In this document: piece after piece, positions 28,975 to 39,944 of the stretch
Position numbering within the stretch: position 1 is the stretch's first letter
How the letters are laid out: every line of letters starts with the position of its first letter
Origin: Anisus vortex
Taxonomy: Eukaryota > Mollusca > Gastropoda > Planorbidae
DNA: 64,000 bases
NCBI GenBank assembly: GCA_949126835.1
Contig: OX421506.1
Coordinates: forward strand, 31,157,378 to 31,221,377
Direction: 5' to 3'
Program-made: the position numbers and the translations under genes
The notes under the pieces: generated by a model
Told to the model about the DNA's origin: nothing
Seen by the model: only the letters and a program-made list of their open reading frames with translations
Databases searched by the model: none

Positions 28975-29222
28975 AGGCAGCATTCACAAGTTTGCGTTTT
29001 AAACGTGGTAGTAGGGGATTGTGCAAAAAGCTCAATACACAACCGCCTTTACTTTTTCCCTTAACTATTATCAGGTACACATCTGACCTGGGTACACTCA
29101 GGGGCAACCCTCCATACCCAGAAAAAAGATCCTAGCTTTCACCATTGTATTCTAGCCCGGGGCCCGGGACCTTTTCGGCACGATAGCCAACCGTGCTCTT
29201 CCAGCTAGCCAGACCACCGTGT
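28975..29222 (-). mobile_element. SINE-1 copy, diverged
   Basis: Minus-strand order GCTAGCTGGAAGAGCACGG head, GTTGCCCCTGAGTGTACCCAG, AAGTAAAGGCGGTTGTG and a TGAATGCTGCC tail. The B box is disrupted by an insertion (TAGCCCGGGGCC). Confidence 0.65.
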
Positions 29223-29607
29223 CCAAATATTGGATGTGAATTTATTGATCGCTTTGTTTGAGAACCGCTGGTTCGAACCAGTCGCCAAATTATATACGAT
29301 GATCACTTTACCGTTGACGTAATGGATGAGTGTTTATTGATATTGGGGGCAAAGAGGTTATGGAGTAATATTGATCAGTGGGTCGTTAGTCGAATGTGTT
29401 CTATACTATTTTGGAAAGCTTGAATTCGAGCAGTTTCTAGATTCAAGAGTTACGTTGGAGAGAGGGGAGTCTTTTTTTGTTAGGGCCGGGAAGTCTAGGA
29501 ATGGTTGACGACTTACATCGGCCAATAAAACGTAGGACAAACAGGCCGACCTTTGCAATATTCGAATGTTTTTTTGTGTTGTATTTTTAAAGATATTTTT
29601 TTTTAAA

Positions 29608-29735
29608 AGTCGGGATGGTGTCCTTTAGTCTACCCAGCTTGGATTGGTTACGTGAGAGGTTGAGCACTGTGCTGGCCACACGATCACCTTGTATGCATTT
29701 GTCACGGACACCCGTTGATCACAGAGTGACCTCAC
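29608..29735 (+). mobile_element. SINE-1 fragment
   Basis: GTGTCCTTTAGTCTACCCAG, GTGCTGGCCACACGATCACC and ATTTGTCACGGACACCCGTTG keep the body order. The head is missing and the middle is shortened. Confidence 0.6.
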
Positions 29736-30411
29736 GGACCAAGATGTCCTAAAAGTGATTCTTCTTCTTCTGCCGTCTCGCCCTCAAGGAACTGCAGACG
29801 ATCTTATCGACGGCTGCGGTCCTTCCTAGGACATAGTCCGCCAACAAATACCCAGGTTTGGACGAAATCAAAGCCTGGTGCCTTGCAGGAAGTGGGTGGA
29901 ACCACAATGGCTGGGGAACCCTTCCTAAAATTAAGGGCAGCAATCCGGAGAGTTGTGAGGGGCGCCCCCCCCCCCCAGATACTTGTGCACATAAAAACTT
30001 TCTGTTTCAAAAACGCCTTAAAGTGATGCTTTACCTTTAACATTGGCCAGTAAAATATTAAAAATAACAGTTTCATTTTGAGTGATAATTCGCCGATTAA
30101 GTCCCATTATTAGTAAAAGTAATGTCCCCGTTGTGAATTAAGTTTAGTCCGTTTAGATGGCCAAGCAAAAGCTCATTGAGTTTTAAGTGGCCGTTTAACG
30201 CAAATGAACTGAGTGTCCAACTCAATGCATATCTTTTCCCCATAATATTTACTTCTCTCCCCCCCCCCCCCCCCCCCCAACTAATGTCAGAAACCCACTG
30301 TAGTGAGCTGTGAAAAGTGTGAGATAAGTTTTTAAACTTTCGAAATAATTTTCGAGTAAGAACCTTGTACGTCCTTTAAACTAAACAGTCCGTGTATTGA
30401 TGGAGAATATT
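29736..30411. other. Unassigned stretch with C13 and C20 runs
   Basis: 29760-29977 is more GC-rich than its surroundings but has no recognisable product. C13 at 29965-29977 and C20 at 30259-30278. Confidence 0.3.
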
Positions 30412-30625
30412 AATAATAAATTCTGAAAAATATTAATGCTGGCTGTTTATGTAGCGCTTCTATTGATGCTATTTTAGCATGCTCGGTGCGCTCTAGAAGA
30501 TTATTACGTCCACTAGGCTCTAAACTCCTGTAGTGCGACAGTGATGGGTCGGTGGCCGGCACAGATCCCGCGACGTGTCGGTTGACAGTCCGGTGAACTA
30601 ACCGCAGGACCAGCCTTCCGTAAAC
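30412..30625 (-). mobile_element. SINE-2: tRNA-like head with LINE-type hairpin tail
   Basis: On the minus strand a head GGTTAGTTCACCGGACTGTC (A-box-like TAGTTCACCGG) and a weak B-box-like GGGATCTGTGCC precede a body with ACTACAGGAGTTTAGAGCC and an AGCGCACC..GAAGCGCTACATAAAC end, then an AAT-type tail. The body is shared with 39358-39520 and 23267-23345. The GCGC-paired end and GCGCTAYATAA motif match the LINE 3' ends, as if the SINE uses LINE machinery. Confidence 0.65.
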
Positions 30626-31090
30626 AAGGTTCGACACAGTCATTAAGTTTGACTGCCCAGAGGCCATTAACCACAAACCCACTGTTCGGTATCATAAAAA
30701 AGACATAAACAAATTTAAATTTTACATTAATAATTCATTAATTAGACGAGATGCAGAATGGAGAAAAAGAATCTTGATGGAAAAGCACCTAAACATTTTA
30801 AAGATAACAGACACATAAAAACACAAACACAAGAACAACTTGTAATTATAATGTAATTATAGGTACATGTTTTTACACCAATTAAATTGTTTGTTGTTTG
30901 TTTCGCAATCAAACAAACAAATAATTAAACATGTTGTGTTGCTTCAAGTCTTTCAGAGTCATAATGAGTTTCGCCATCTGACTCTCCTTTATGTATAATA
31001 ATAATAATAATGTATACTTAATTACTGAATTAAAAAAATGTGTAAAAAATGCAGAAACACAAGCTTGAACTCTAACGTTGCTCTACTACA

Positions 31091-31250
31091 GACCGTCCCC
31101 GACTTTAGGGCGAGCCTGAGTCTACCCAGATCTGGAAGGTACCTGACATTAGCTGGGATAAAGTGAAGGCGGCTGGGCATTGTGCTGGCCACAGATCCCC
31201 TAGTATGCCGTGGCCACAGAAACTGGTGAATGCTACTTCAGTTTGGTTCG
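31091..31250 (+). mobile_element. SINE-1 body and tail
   Basis: CCTGAGTCTACCCAGATCTGG, ACCTGACATTAGCTGGGATA, AAGGCGGCTGGGCATTGTGC and CCGTGGCCACAGAAACTGGT. It is 5'-truncated, with no tRNA-like head. Confidence 0.75.
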
Positions 31251-31509
31251 AAGGCAACTTTACTTTTAATAGTCCTCCCCCTCTCCCCCCCCCCCCCCCC
31301 ACACACAACATCTTCCCGAGACCTTCTCTTTTAAACTGCTTTTGAGATGTACTAATTCACATTCTTTTAAAGAGTTTTAGCTTCTGTCGTATTGAAAGGT
31401 TAGGCGTGCCCTTTTTTTTTTGCATACCCCATCCGTCCTTCTGACAGTGTCGGAAATTGTCCCTAGAATAAAAGATACATAAAAAAAAACTAACCCATAA
31501 AAACACAGT

Positions 31510-32470
31510 TTTTATTATACTCCCTTTCTTTGTAAACTAAGTTTATATTTTATTTAAATTTTGATAGATGAAAATAAATATAAGTGATATCATACCTTAT
31601 GAATTTCCACACTAAAATTTTGCGCATCCTTTTTTTTTACTCCCTTTATTTTAAGTTTCAATGTCTGCAATCGTCGTGCAAAACTTTGCTTCGATTTTTC
31701 TACCACTTACCGTGGTTCAATCGAGCTGAAATTTGGACAGCAGATTTGTGGCGCCTAACAATACATCCTATTAAATTTTCAGTTAAAACAACTTAATAAT
31801 ACTATACTTATAACAATATTCATTTCTTAAAAGGAAAGTATAAGAAAAATGTTGGTTTCACTTTAAAAATGCCTGTGCAACTTTTTATAGTTTTTCGGCG
31901 CAAAGCTAGAAAAAAAAATAATGCGCTAAGATTATTTTTAGAACAATTCATACGGAGTAAGGAGATATTTTTGAGATTTGCGACACAGATATTTTTCTGT
32001 ACGTTTCATTTGCAGTAGTCAATTAATTAATTAATTACATGATGGTAAACTTAGTTTGCAAATAAAGGGAGTATAATGGTTTTCTTGTTTCTAGCTTTGG
32101 CCCGCAAAAACCATAAAAAGATTAATCGCTTTGTTTCGGCTACATTGTATCGTTTTCAATCTATTTATTTCGTAAATACGAACAAATCCGAAAAAAATCT
32201 TTACTTATTTCTCTTCCGTTAGAGGCAGCCATGTTTGACGTGAAATATACTCTTCGATTCGCAAATTGCTCGAAGGAATTCGTGACTATTCCAAAGGCTA
32301 TGATGCTGAAAATTTGATAGAATGTATTGTTAGTCGGGACAAGTCTGCTGCCCAATTTTCAGCTCGACTGGACGACGACGGGAAGTGGTCGAAAAGTCGA
32401 TGCAAAGTTTTGCTAACAACCAAGCAAGTAGACAGACAGACAGACAGTACGAGTTAAAAGAAAGGGATTA
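31510..32470. repeat. Fold-back region with two inverted-repeat pairs
   Basis: Pair one: 31515-31550 (TTATACTCCCTTTCTTTGTA) and 32044-32083 in reverse. Pair two: 31660-31752 (GTGCAAAACTTTGCTTCGAT .. CAATCGAGCTGAAATTT) and 32336-32425 in reverse (about 75% by eye). The pairs cross rather than nest. The right arm ends in GTAGACAGACAGACAGACAG. It is probably two opposed copies of an unclassified repeat. The small frame at 32266-32457 lies in it and is not gene-like. Confidence 0.5.
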
Positions 32471-33140
32471 AAAAAAAAACAAGAAAGAACACACACACAA
32501 AAAACACAACTTCTTTTTAGCTATAAATACAATTAACTAGTGATGAATTTCGTAGTGTACACTTTTGTAAATTTACATTTGCAATAAAACATAATGTTGG
32601 TATAAATTTAACTGATAACACTTTTGTTAACAAATGACAGTCCCGCTTAATATATTCAATGCATTCAATATGTGGCGAAGTGAACAAAGCGATAATTCTG
32701 TCGTATTTATTCAACACTAGATAGATGAGAGCCCCCCCCCCCCCCCCCCGGCATACATTTCGAATCACGTAGAGCTTCTTCTATAGAATCATCGACCTGT
32801 GTTTCTGTGTGTGTGTGTTGTTGTTGTTGCCAGACATGCCAATCTCGAGAACTAATGTCATCTCGTGTAAAAACAAACTACTGACATGTGACAACACACA
32901 TCATGCCTTGGCAGTAGCTGCTGCACACTGCCTCCCTGTTGTCAGTCCCTCCCCTCCCCACCCCCCCTCTCCTCATTTCAACACTGCCGTCTGTTTCTTG
33001 TTGACAAGCATACAAAGAAATGGGTAAACAGTTGTTCATTTCGACGTTAGCCCGTCGCCCTGTTCCGTTTTCAGAAACATAAGTTTCCCACTTCAGAAAT
33101 ACATACATGTCACGTATAATATAAATGTATTTATAGTATT
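32471..33140. other. Unassigned stretch with C18 run
   Basis: C18 at 32732-32749 and GTTGTTGTTG at 32815-32829. No gene recognised. Confidence 0.3.
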
Positions 33141-33838
33141 TTATCTTATATATTACAGACGCTCCTTCTTTCTTATCTTATACATTACAGAGGCTCTTTC
33201 TATATTATCTTATACATTACAGACGCTCCTTCTATCTTATCTTATACATTACAGACGCTCTTTCTATCTTATCTTATACATTACAGAGGCTCTTTCTATA
33301 TTATCTTATACATTACAGAGGCTCTTTCTATATTATCTTATACATTACAGAGGTTCTTTCTATATTATCTTATACATTACAGAGGTTCTTTCTATATTAT
33401 CTTATACATTACAGAGGCTCTTTCTATATTATCTTATACATTACAGAGGCTCTTTCTATATTATCCTATACATTACAGAGGCTCCTTCTATATTATCTTA
33501 TACATTACAGAGGCTCTTTCTATATTATCTCATACATTACAGAGGCTCTTTCTATATTATCTTATACATTACAGAGGCTCTTTCTATATTATCTGATACA
33601 TTAGAGAGGCTCTTTCTATGTTATCTTTTACATTACAGAGGCTCTTTCTATATTATCTTATACATTACAGAGGCTCTTTCTATATTATCTGATACATTAG
33701 AGAGGCTCTTTCTATGTTATCTTTTACATTACAGAGGCTCTTTCTATATTATCTTATACATTACAGAGGCTCTTTCTATATTATCTTATACATTACAGAG
33801 GCTCTTTCTATATTATCTTATACATTACAGAGGCTCCT
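33140..33838. repeat. 32-bp satellite grown from the LINE-A 3' end, 22 units
   Basis: Units TATTATCTTATACATTACAG + AGGCTCTTTCTA repeat with an exact 32-bp step: CTTATA-equivalent positions from 33145 to 33817 are 21 x 32 = 672 bp apart, with no length variation. The first and last units read GACGCTCCTTCT or GAGGCTCCTTCT, the normal LINE-A 3' end (reverse). The middle ones have GAGGCTCTTTCTATA. A pair with TCTGATACATTAGAG and TATGTTATCTTTTACATTAC recurs 96 bp apart, indicating multi-unit copying. Confidence 0.95.
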
Positions 33839-34070
33839 TCTAAAAAGAAGATTATTGCGTCCTGCGCTCATTTGTGGTCTAAGTTTAGTCTTGCATTTTG
33901 ATTAGTGTTTTAATTGATGTTAAGTTTCACTGGTTTTCCTGGTTTGTTCAGGTAATCCATTCCATGCCCAGATGCCACTCGGGAAGACAAGAGTTCTTAA
34001 ATGCATTTGTTCTCGCATGAGGGATAAGAAAAGTAATGTTGTCGTTATGTTTATCTGAGCCTTGTAATCG
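33839..34070 (-). pseudogene. LINE-A 3' end attached to the satellite
   Basis: In reverse: GAGCGCAGGACGCAATAATC (3'UTR), the stop region, GGATTACCTGAACAAACCAGG, a GCATCTGGGCATGGAATGG block, and ATAAACATAACGACAAC. It is contiguous with the satellite, showing the array extends outward from the element's 3' terminus. Confidence 0.78.
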
Positions 34071-34600
34071 ATTATGATTAATGCATTGTGAAGAAGATAA
34101 AACCATATACTTAATGTATACTTTAACTTGATGTTCGTTTGTTCTGATGCGTCACTTGCCTACATAAATAAAGGCTTTACTCATAATCTATGTATTTGAC
34201 ATTTATTGAAAACAAATATGTCCGTATACATTCTAAAAATAGAATATTGGTCCAGTTACAGACATGTAGTCTATGTCTGAGTGTCTTATCTTTTCTTTTT
34301 TTTTTTTACTGCGTCTGCCGCTTTTATCATTCATACACAAGCACCACATACAGAGAACACACAATAAACAGAACGCACAAATCACTAATAAACACACACA
34401 CACAAACATTACACACACACCACACACAACTGCACGTACACGCTACAAAGACACGTACAAAATACACCCCCCCCCCCACACACACATAATATTATACACC
34501 TAGAGCCGGGTTTACACCCCTAGAGGCCCTTAGCACTAAAAAAAAATGTGTGTCCCACCCCTCCCACTAAATTATTTATTCAGAATATAAACAAAATAAA
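34071..34600. other. Unassigned stretch, CA-rich
   Basis: 34385-34490 is rich in ACACAC, with C11 at 34467-34477. No gene recognised. Confidence 0.4.
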
Positions 34601-34601
34601 C

Positions 34602-36639
34602 CATTGGTCGGCAACCTAAGGCACGCGTGTCAGACTTGGCACAGACTTGGCACGCAGATATATTTTCAGTGGCACGCGTGAGACCTCCAAGAAGGATTAA
34701 AAAAAATGCAAGTCAAAACAACGTACGTCAGCATAACAAATGGCTACTGCGTGGCGAACTACACGAAAATCACACTGGACGTCGACTGTTTAAGTTCAAG
34801 AATGTTTTGTATGCAAAGATCTCATCATTAGACTTGTGATCTCTGATTGAATCTATTGGTAAATAAAAAATCAATTTTATAGTTGCTCAACCTTTATTGA
34901 TTTAAAATCAATGCAAGTCTCTTCTACAATAAAGTGATACGGAATATAGTTATATGCTGTTACACACTGTGTTCGCTGGCTTAGATAAGGTTATGTCTTG
35001 AATAGATTCGTTTCTTGTCTAGAAGCAATAAAGGTGTATCTTGATGAAAGAAAAACTCAATGAAGCTGATGTTTCTGAATGACATAGCGACACTTTTCAG
35101 TGTCAAACAGCACTGGAAGTGTTAGACCACTGGAATAGATTTGCATTGAAACTGTAAAAATCTTGTCGTGAAATCTATTTCAAAGCATTTCACTACCTCC
35201 CTAATTTAAGGCAAATTAAGACAGAAATATTTGCTTATTAGAAGTAGATTGAAGCACTCAAAATGGAGTTTTCTAAACATAGGTTAGACTCAGAAATTGA
35301 CGGACTCTTGTTTGCCTGACTCGCTTAATATAAATACAACCTACCAGATCTTTTTTTAGTGGAGGTATTTAATGGGATATTGGCATTTTAAAAAATGTTT
35401 AACATCAGAAAATAGGGCATCGAAATTTGCCGATTTGCGGAAAGAAGCTGCTTAGGTATTCGCTCCACTTACAGCTTTTGATTTACCTTACAAAAATAAG
35501 TGTTGTGACCAGATTTCATCGCACATGAAAGCTGTTTTAAGAATACAAGGTGGTCACTTACACTTGACCACTCAGAAGTGACCAAATCTTTTACAGACAT
35601 TTACAATTAGCGAAAAGCATTCAAGGTCAAGGCGTTCATTAGTTTTTACAGACTAATTACATTCTAAAGAGTTTTTATGCACATCTCACTTAATTTAGTA
35701 TGAATATAATTAATTCTAAAACACATTTATTTGTTTTATTATTATTGTAATTAATATAAGAGACATATATACTAGCAATATATTTTGTTACTGTTGTAAT
35801 TATTAATGTTTTTAAAAAAATCCTCAAATCGACTCAAATAGTTAATGCAGGAAATGTTTATTTGCAACCGTTTAACGTCATTTAATTGTATACCCCTAAC
35901 AACATCTTGATATGCTGTATCTTTAAAAAGAAACAATAATTAAAAAGAAATATTAGTTATATTACAAAACTTAACTTATTTGGCATCACTAGCTTTAAAT
36001 TTGGTGAGTTTAATTTATTTAAAGTGAGAAAAATTTTCTTTGCGTTAATATTTCTAAATTTCTTTTTTTTTAAATAAATGACTTACAATTTATAACTAAA
36101 AAAATGATCAAACTATAAAATATAGCTGAAAGTTATATAGATATTATATGAAATTAAGAACTTCTATGTACATTTTCAAACATTACAATAACTACACAGT
36201 TTTTATAATTACTACGCATCAATACCACTGAACCGTAGTTCTTATTGAGTCTTAATCCAATAACTAGATTAAAAAAAATACGGGAAATCCCATTTAAGCT
36301 GAGATCAAACTATAAAGTAACATTAGCACATTCTAAAATGAGAATCAACTATTTAGACAATAATAATTAATGTGTAAGTTCAGTAATGAAATATTGTATT
36401 TTTATGAATGGATAAAAAAAAAGATGATAACCACAGACACGCTAATTTGTTCATAAATATAAAACACGTCAATGTTTTTATCTAATAACGCTTTTCTTTT
36501 GGCCTTTGTCTTGTTACAGAACTAAATAAATTGTCTTATAGAAATATAGTTGAGCAGGTTTACTTTCAGGCTGTTGGCACGCTGAATGATTTAGAAATCC
36601 TATTTTGACACACTATTATCAAAAGGTTGCCGTCCCCTG
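34602..36639 (+). mobile_element. Long hAT element with decayed transposase, 2.0 kb
   Basis: Ends CATTGGTCGGCAACCTAAGG and AAAAGGTTGCCGTCCCCTG. Flanks AAATAAAC and ATATAAAC (7 of 8, nnnTAnnn). Subterminal GGCACGCG and GGCACGCTGAATGATTTAGA blocks tie it to the short MITEs. The interior aligns in order with 61130-62745. It is likely a relic of the autonomous parent of MITE 3. Confidence 0.8.
35243..35620 (+). pseudogene. hAT transposase remnant
   Basis: Broken frames retain EALKMEFSKHRLDSEI, and further on CCDQISSHMKAVLRIQGGHL followed by HLTTQK. The order (LK-EF segment, then C-Q-S-MKA, then L-HL-T) resembles the C-terminal part of hAT transposases of the GTF2IRD2-like kind, where YxCEQ-FS-MK precedes the dimerisation region. 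Multiple stops. 61443-61680 is its counterpart. Confidence 0.5.
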
Positions 36640-36644
36640 ATATA

Positions 36645-37840
36645 AACCATAAAATAAATTTTTTTGATTGCAATGAAACCAAAAATTACAGTACGGAGGT
36701 GTTGTTTTATGTTTCTATACTTTCCGTTTTTGTTGTATATTTTAAGAGTTTTAAAAAGAAAAAAAAGAAAATGCACCCTGTGTAGTATTGCACCGCATGA
36801 ACCTCGGTAAATTCCTGCTTTGGAATATTTCTATAGTGCCCCCATTCCCCCCTTTTTCCTTGATGTCCTAGGGCACGGGCTCATTTTGATTAATGGTTTG
36901 TCCAGCTCTGTAAGCACTCCATACACACACACACACACTCCATAACACCACAGACAAACCCCACAACAACTTACACACACATATTCGATGTACAACAAAC
37001 ATGCGCTCACAGTCACAATATGCATTGAATTGAACATATCAAATTACAAAAGCCCCAACAATAATTCTCCCTCTGAAACTCTGAAAATAATCAACTTCGG
37101 TAATGATTTAATTTCGGTCTCTGGAATCGGTGGATCATTTCATAAATCTCTTCCATTATTACATAATAATCTCACTGAGCCTGTTACAGGAATCAAACGA
37201 ACTAAAACAAAAAACTGTCTCCAATCATGGCCGCATAATGACTCTCATATCTCCATGGTTACTGTCAACCAATCCACGGTAATTATTGAGCATATCTAAA
37301 GTAAAAAAAAAAATTGCACACCCCAGCTCCCCGTCTCTTTTCATTATACGTAATGTCGTAAGGATTCTTGCATTCTGTGTGTGTAAAATATCTGGGGGAT
37401 TTACTAAACCTGACTTTCTCTTTAATTCTCTTTCTCTATTTCTCTCACTCCTCCTTTCTCTATTTCATTCTCTCTTTATCTTTATGGCCATCTCTTTCAT
37501 CCTATCTTTCTCTCACATTCTTTCCTCTCTCTCTCTCTCATTCTCTCCCTTTCCTCTTCCTCCTCTTCACTATCGTTCTTTTTCGTTCTCTCTCTCTCTC
37601 CATCTCAGTTTTTAATGTTTGCCCCTTTCTCTGTTTCTCTCCTTCATTTAAAAACGCACAAAGGGAACTTTGCAATCTGTCTTTGTTATTTGTCTCACTG
37701 CTATAATAAACAACACTTAATACATGGTTAAGATGCTAAATGAGAAAACAAAAAAATTGACCTCTGATCGTTGTATTTTTTTAATTTCAGGGGTCGGGTC
37801 GATCTGCGCGTTTGTAAATCACGTGGTTGAAACTCAACAA
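36645..37840. other. Unassigned stretch with CA and TCTC tracts
   Basis: 36920-36985 is CA-rich. 37420-37615 is TCTC/TTC-rich. Plus-strand frames across the latter are low-complexity. No gene recognised. Confidence 0.4.
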
Positions 37841-37844
37841 CTTG

Positions 37845-38200
37845 TCTGAAGAAATTGCACTGGCTACCTATTAGCCTATAGATCTAATGCTTAGGATAAG
37901 AGTCAAAGTTCAACAGTGACTGCGTTCAAACAAAATTCATCAACAACTTCATGGTACCAAAAGTAAAAAAAAAAAAAAGAAAAAACATTTGCTTCTCGCT
38001 CTTATAGCGTCGTAGCTTCTCGGAGGTGGAACGAACTTCCCCCCAAAAACACAATTAAACAAGCGGATAATATTGACATTTTTAAAAGAAAATTAAAAAC
38101 ATACTTATTTGATTTAATTTAATAACATATGGTAAATGTAAAGCGCATTCGAAGACTTGTTGTTACGAATAGCGCTATATAAAGAATGTAATTTGTAATT
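37845..38200 (+). pseudogene. LINE-D 3' end
   Basis: LKKLHWLPIS, then after an A-rich break an open tail RSYSVVASRRWNELPP, then KQADNIDIFKRKLKTYLFDL and a stop near 38120. The 3'UTR has AAAGCGCATTCG paired with CGAATAGCGC and then TATATAAAGAATG. It is CR1/L2-like, from another family than LINE-B and LINE-C. Confidence 0.75.
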
Positions 38201-39190
38201 TGTTGAAAACAACACAATCGTCAGAATATTTACATTGTTGGACAAACGAAAATTGCGCCAAATGAAAAAATGTAAATAATAGAGACATATGTAGATGCCT
38301 TTAGATAAATTTATCAATACAAATTTACACACATTGAATAAATTTTGCTCGAATTTGTCTATTTTATCTTTTCTATCAAGGTTAAAAATCATTATCCGCC
38401 TTCTATTGGGTCAGATTGACCCAAGGTCTGCACTCAGTAAACTGTAAACAATCTCTTTGTTTACGTTGATCAGCAGTATTGATACTGTTTCTATTTTAGA
38501 AGTCTATTTTAATTGTTTATTTTAATGGTCATTAATAATGACAAAAACCAACAACAAACTTTACAATGACGGTAAATCGCTATTTGTTGGATCATTAAAA
38601 ACAATCGTATTTTTACATCTCAGGCATAAACCAGCGTACATTTATTCAACACCAACTAGAAAATAAAAAAAAACAACAACAGCTAACCTCGTTTTGAAAT
38701 AATTCCGGAAATACATATAAGGCCTGTTCAAAGGGGGACATTGAGGGGGAGCCCCAAAAAAGTAACATTGATAAACCATAACATTGATTTTCTGTTGTAA
38801 TTAAAACTGATTTGCAGACGTGTAGCATGTGTACGTTCTTTTTGCGGCAATTCTAATCTCGTTTCTTATCAAACAATCAATAAATCAATCCATTATCTAT
38901 AAGTGTATCCGTCTCTTCTATCAATCCTCTGTTCGTTCGTAGATCCGTTCACCTGTCCGTCCATTCGTCAATCCATCCATCCACTACACACATTCGTTTA
39001 TCGATCTGTCTTTTGTACGTTTGTTGGTCTTTCTCTCTGTCCAATACTATCTGCTCATCTGTCTGTGTGTCGTCAGAGTTGCCTGAAACGCATTTCTGTC
39101 TATCTACTTGCACGTATGAAACCATCCACCTATTTGTCCGTCCCACTCACATGTCTGTCTCTCTGTCTCTCTACATTTCGATCAGTCTAT
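38201..39190. other. Unassigned stretch
   Basis: AT-rich. Degenerate TCTGTC/TCCGTC repeats appear toward 38900-39170. Confidence 0.3.
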
Positions 39191-39195
39191 TTAAA

Positions 39196-39357
39196 ACCAA
39201 TACCACAGATATACTGTGTATCACAGATATACTGAGTATCACAGATATACTGAGTATCACAGATATACTGAGTATCACAGATATACTGAGTATCACAGAT
39301 ATACTGAGTATCACAGATATACTGAGTATCACAGATATACTGAGTATCACAGATAAA
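39196..39357. repeat. 18-bp tandem repeat (ATCACAGATATACTGAGT), block 1
   Basis: About nine units. Block 2 at 39525-39677 has the same unit. The preceding 50 bp (TCTCTGTCTCTCTACATTTC .. AAAACCAATACC) also recurs at 39541-39590, so the array and its flank were duplicated around a SINE-2 insertion. Confidence 0.9.
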
Positions 39358-39520
39358 TAAATAAATAAATAAATATGAGACTTATATAGCGCATATCCCG
39401 TTCCTGTTGGGAACAGTTCTATGCGCTGCTGTAAACATAGTGCTGCCTACTGGCGCAAATACGTTTACAGGCCCAAAACTCCTGCAGGGTGACAGGGATC
39501 CGCCGGTGGCAGGGATAGAT
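39358..39520 (-). mobile_element. SINE-2 copy with (ATTT)n tail
   Basis: On the minus strand: CCACCGGCGGATCCCTGTCA, CCTGCAGGAGTTTTGGGCCTG, and GCAGCGCATAGAACTG..GTTCC loop..GGAACGGGATATGCGC, then TATATAAG and (ATTT)n. The GCGCATAGAAC..GGGATATGCGCTATATAAG end is shared nearly base for base with the LINE-B 3' end at 21262-21300. Confidence 0.75.
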
Positions 39521-39524
39521 ATAC

Positions 39525-39677
39525 TGAGTATCACAGATATACTCTGTCTCTCTACATTTCGATCAGTCTATTTAAAACCAATACCACAGATATACTGAGT
39601 ATCACATATACACTGAGTATCACAGATATACTGAGTATCACAGATATACTGAGTATCACAGATATACTGAGTATCAT
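39525..39677. repeat. 18-bp tandem repeat, block 2
   Basis: The same unit as block 1, interrupted by the duplicated flank at 39541-39590. Confidence 0.85.
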
Positions 39678-39689
39678 ATGGGGATTGGA

Positions 39690-39942
39690 GGCCGAGCGAC
39701 AGCGCGTTCGACTGGCGAACCGAAAGTCCTGGGTTCGAATGCTGGTGGATTTGTTACCGGGACTCGAGGGTGTCCCTGAGTCTACCCAGCTTTGATGGGT
39801 ACCGGACCTTAGTTGGGGTAAAGTAAAGGCGGCTGTGCATGGTGCTGACCACACAATCACATAGTATGCCGTGGCCATAGAAACTGGTGTACGCTGCTTC
39901 ACCGGCCCTATGGATCAATTTGGTCCGACGGGATACTTTATT
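39690..39942 (+). mobile_element. SINE-1, full length
   Basis: Head GGAGGCCGAGCGACAGCGCG with GGGTTCGAATGCTGG, then GAGGGTGTCCCTGAGTCTACCCAG, AAGTAAAGGCGGCTGTGCAT, GGTGCTGACCACACAATCAC and a tail ending GGTCCGACGGGATACTTTA. One of the two best-preserved copies. Confidence 0.9.
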
Positions 39943-39944
39943 CA

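Noticed and set aside
32266..32457. 63-codon frame MLEGIRDYSKGYDAENL-
   Set aside because: Lies in the arm of an inverted repeat ending in CAGA repeats. The same text exists inverted at 31660 without an open frame.
37286..37706. Two ~110-codon Ser/Leu/Phe-rich frames
   Set aside because: Product of a TCTC-rich polypyrimidine tract, open in several frames at once.
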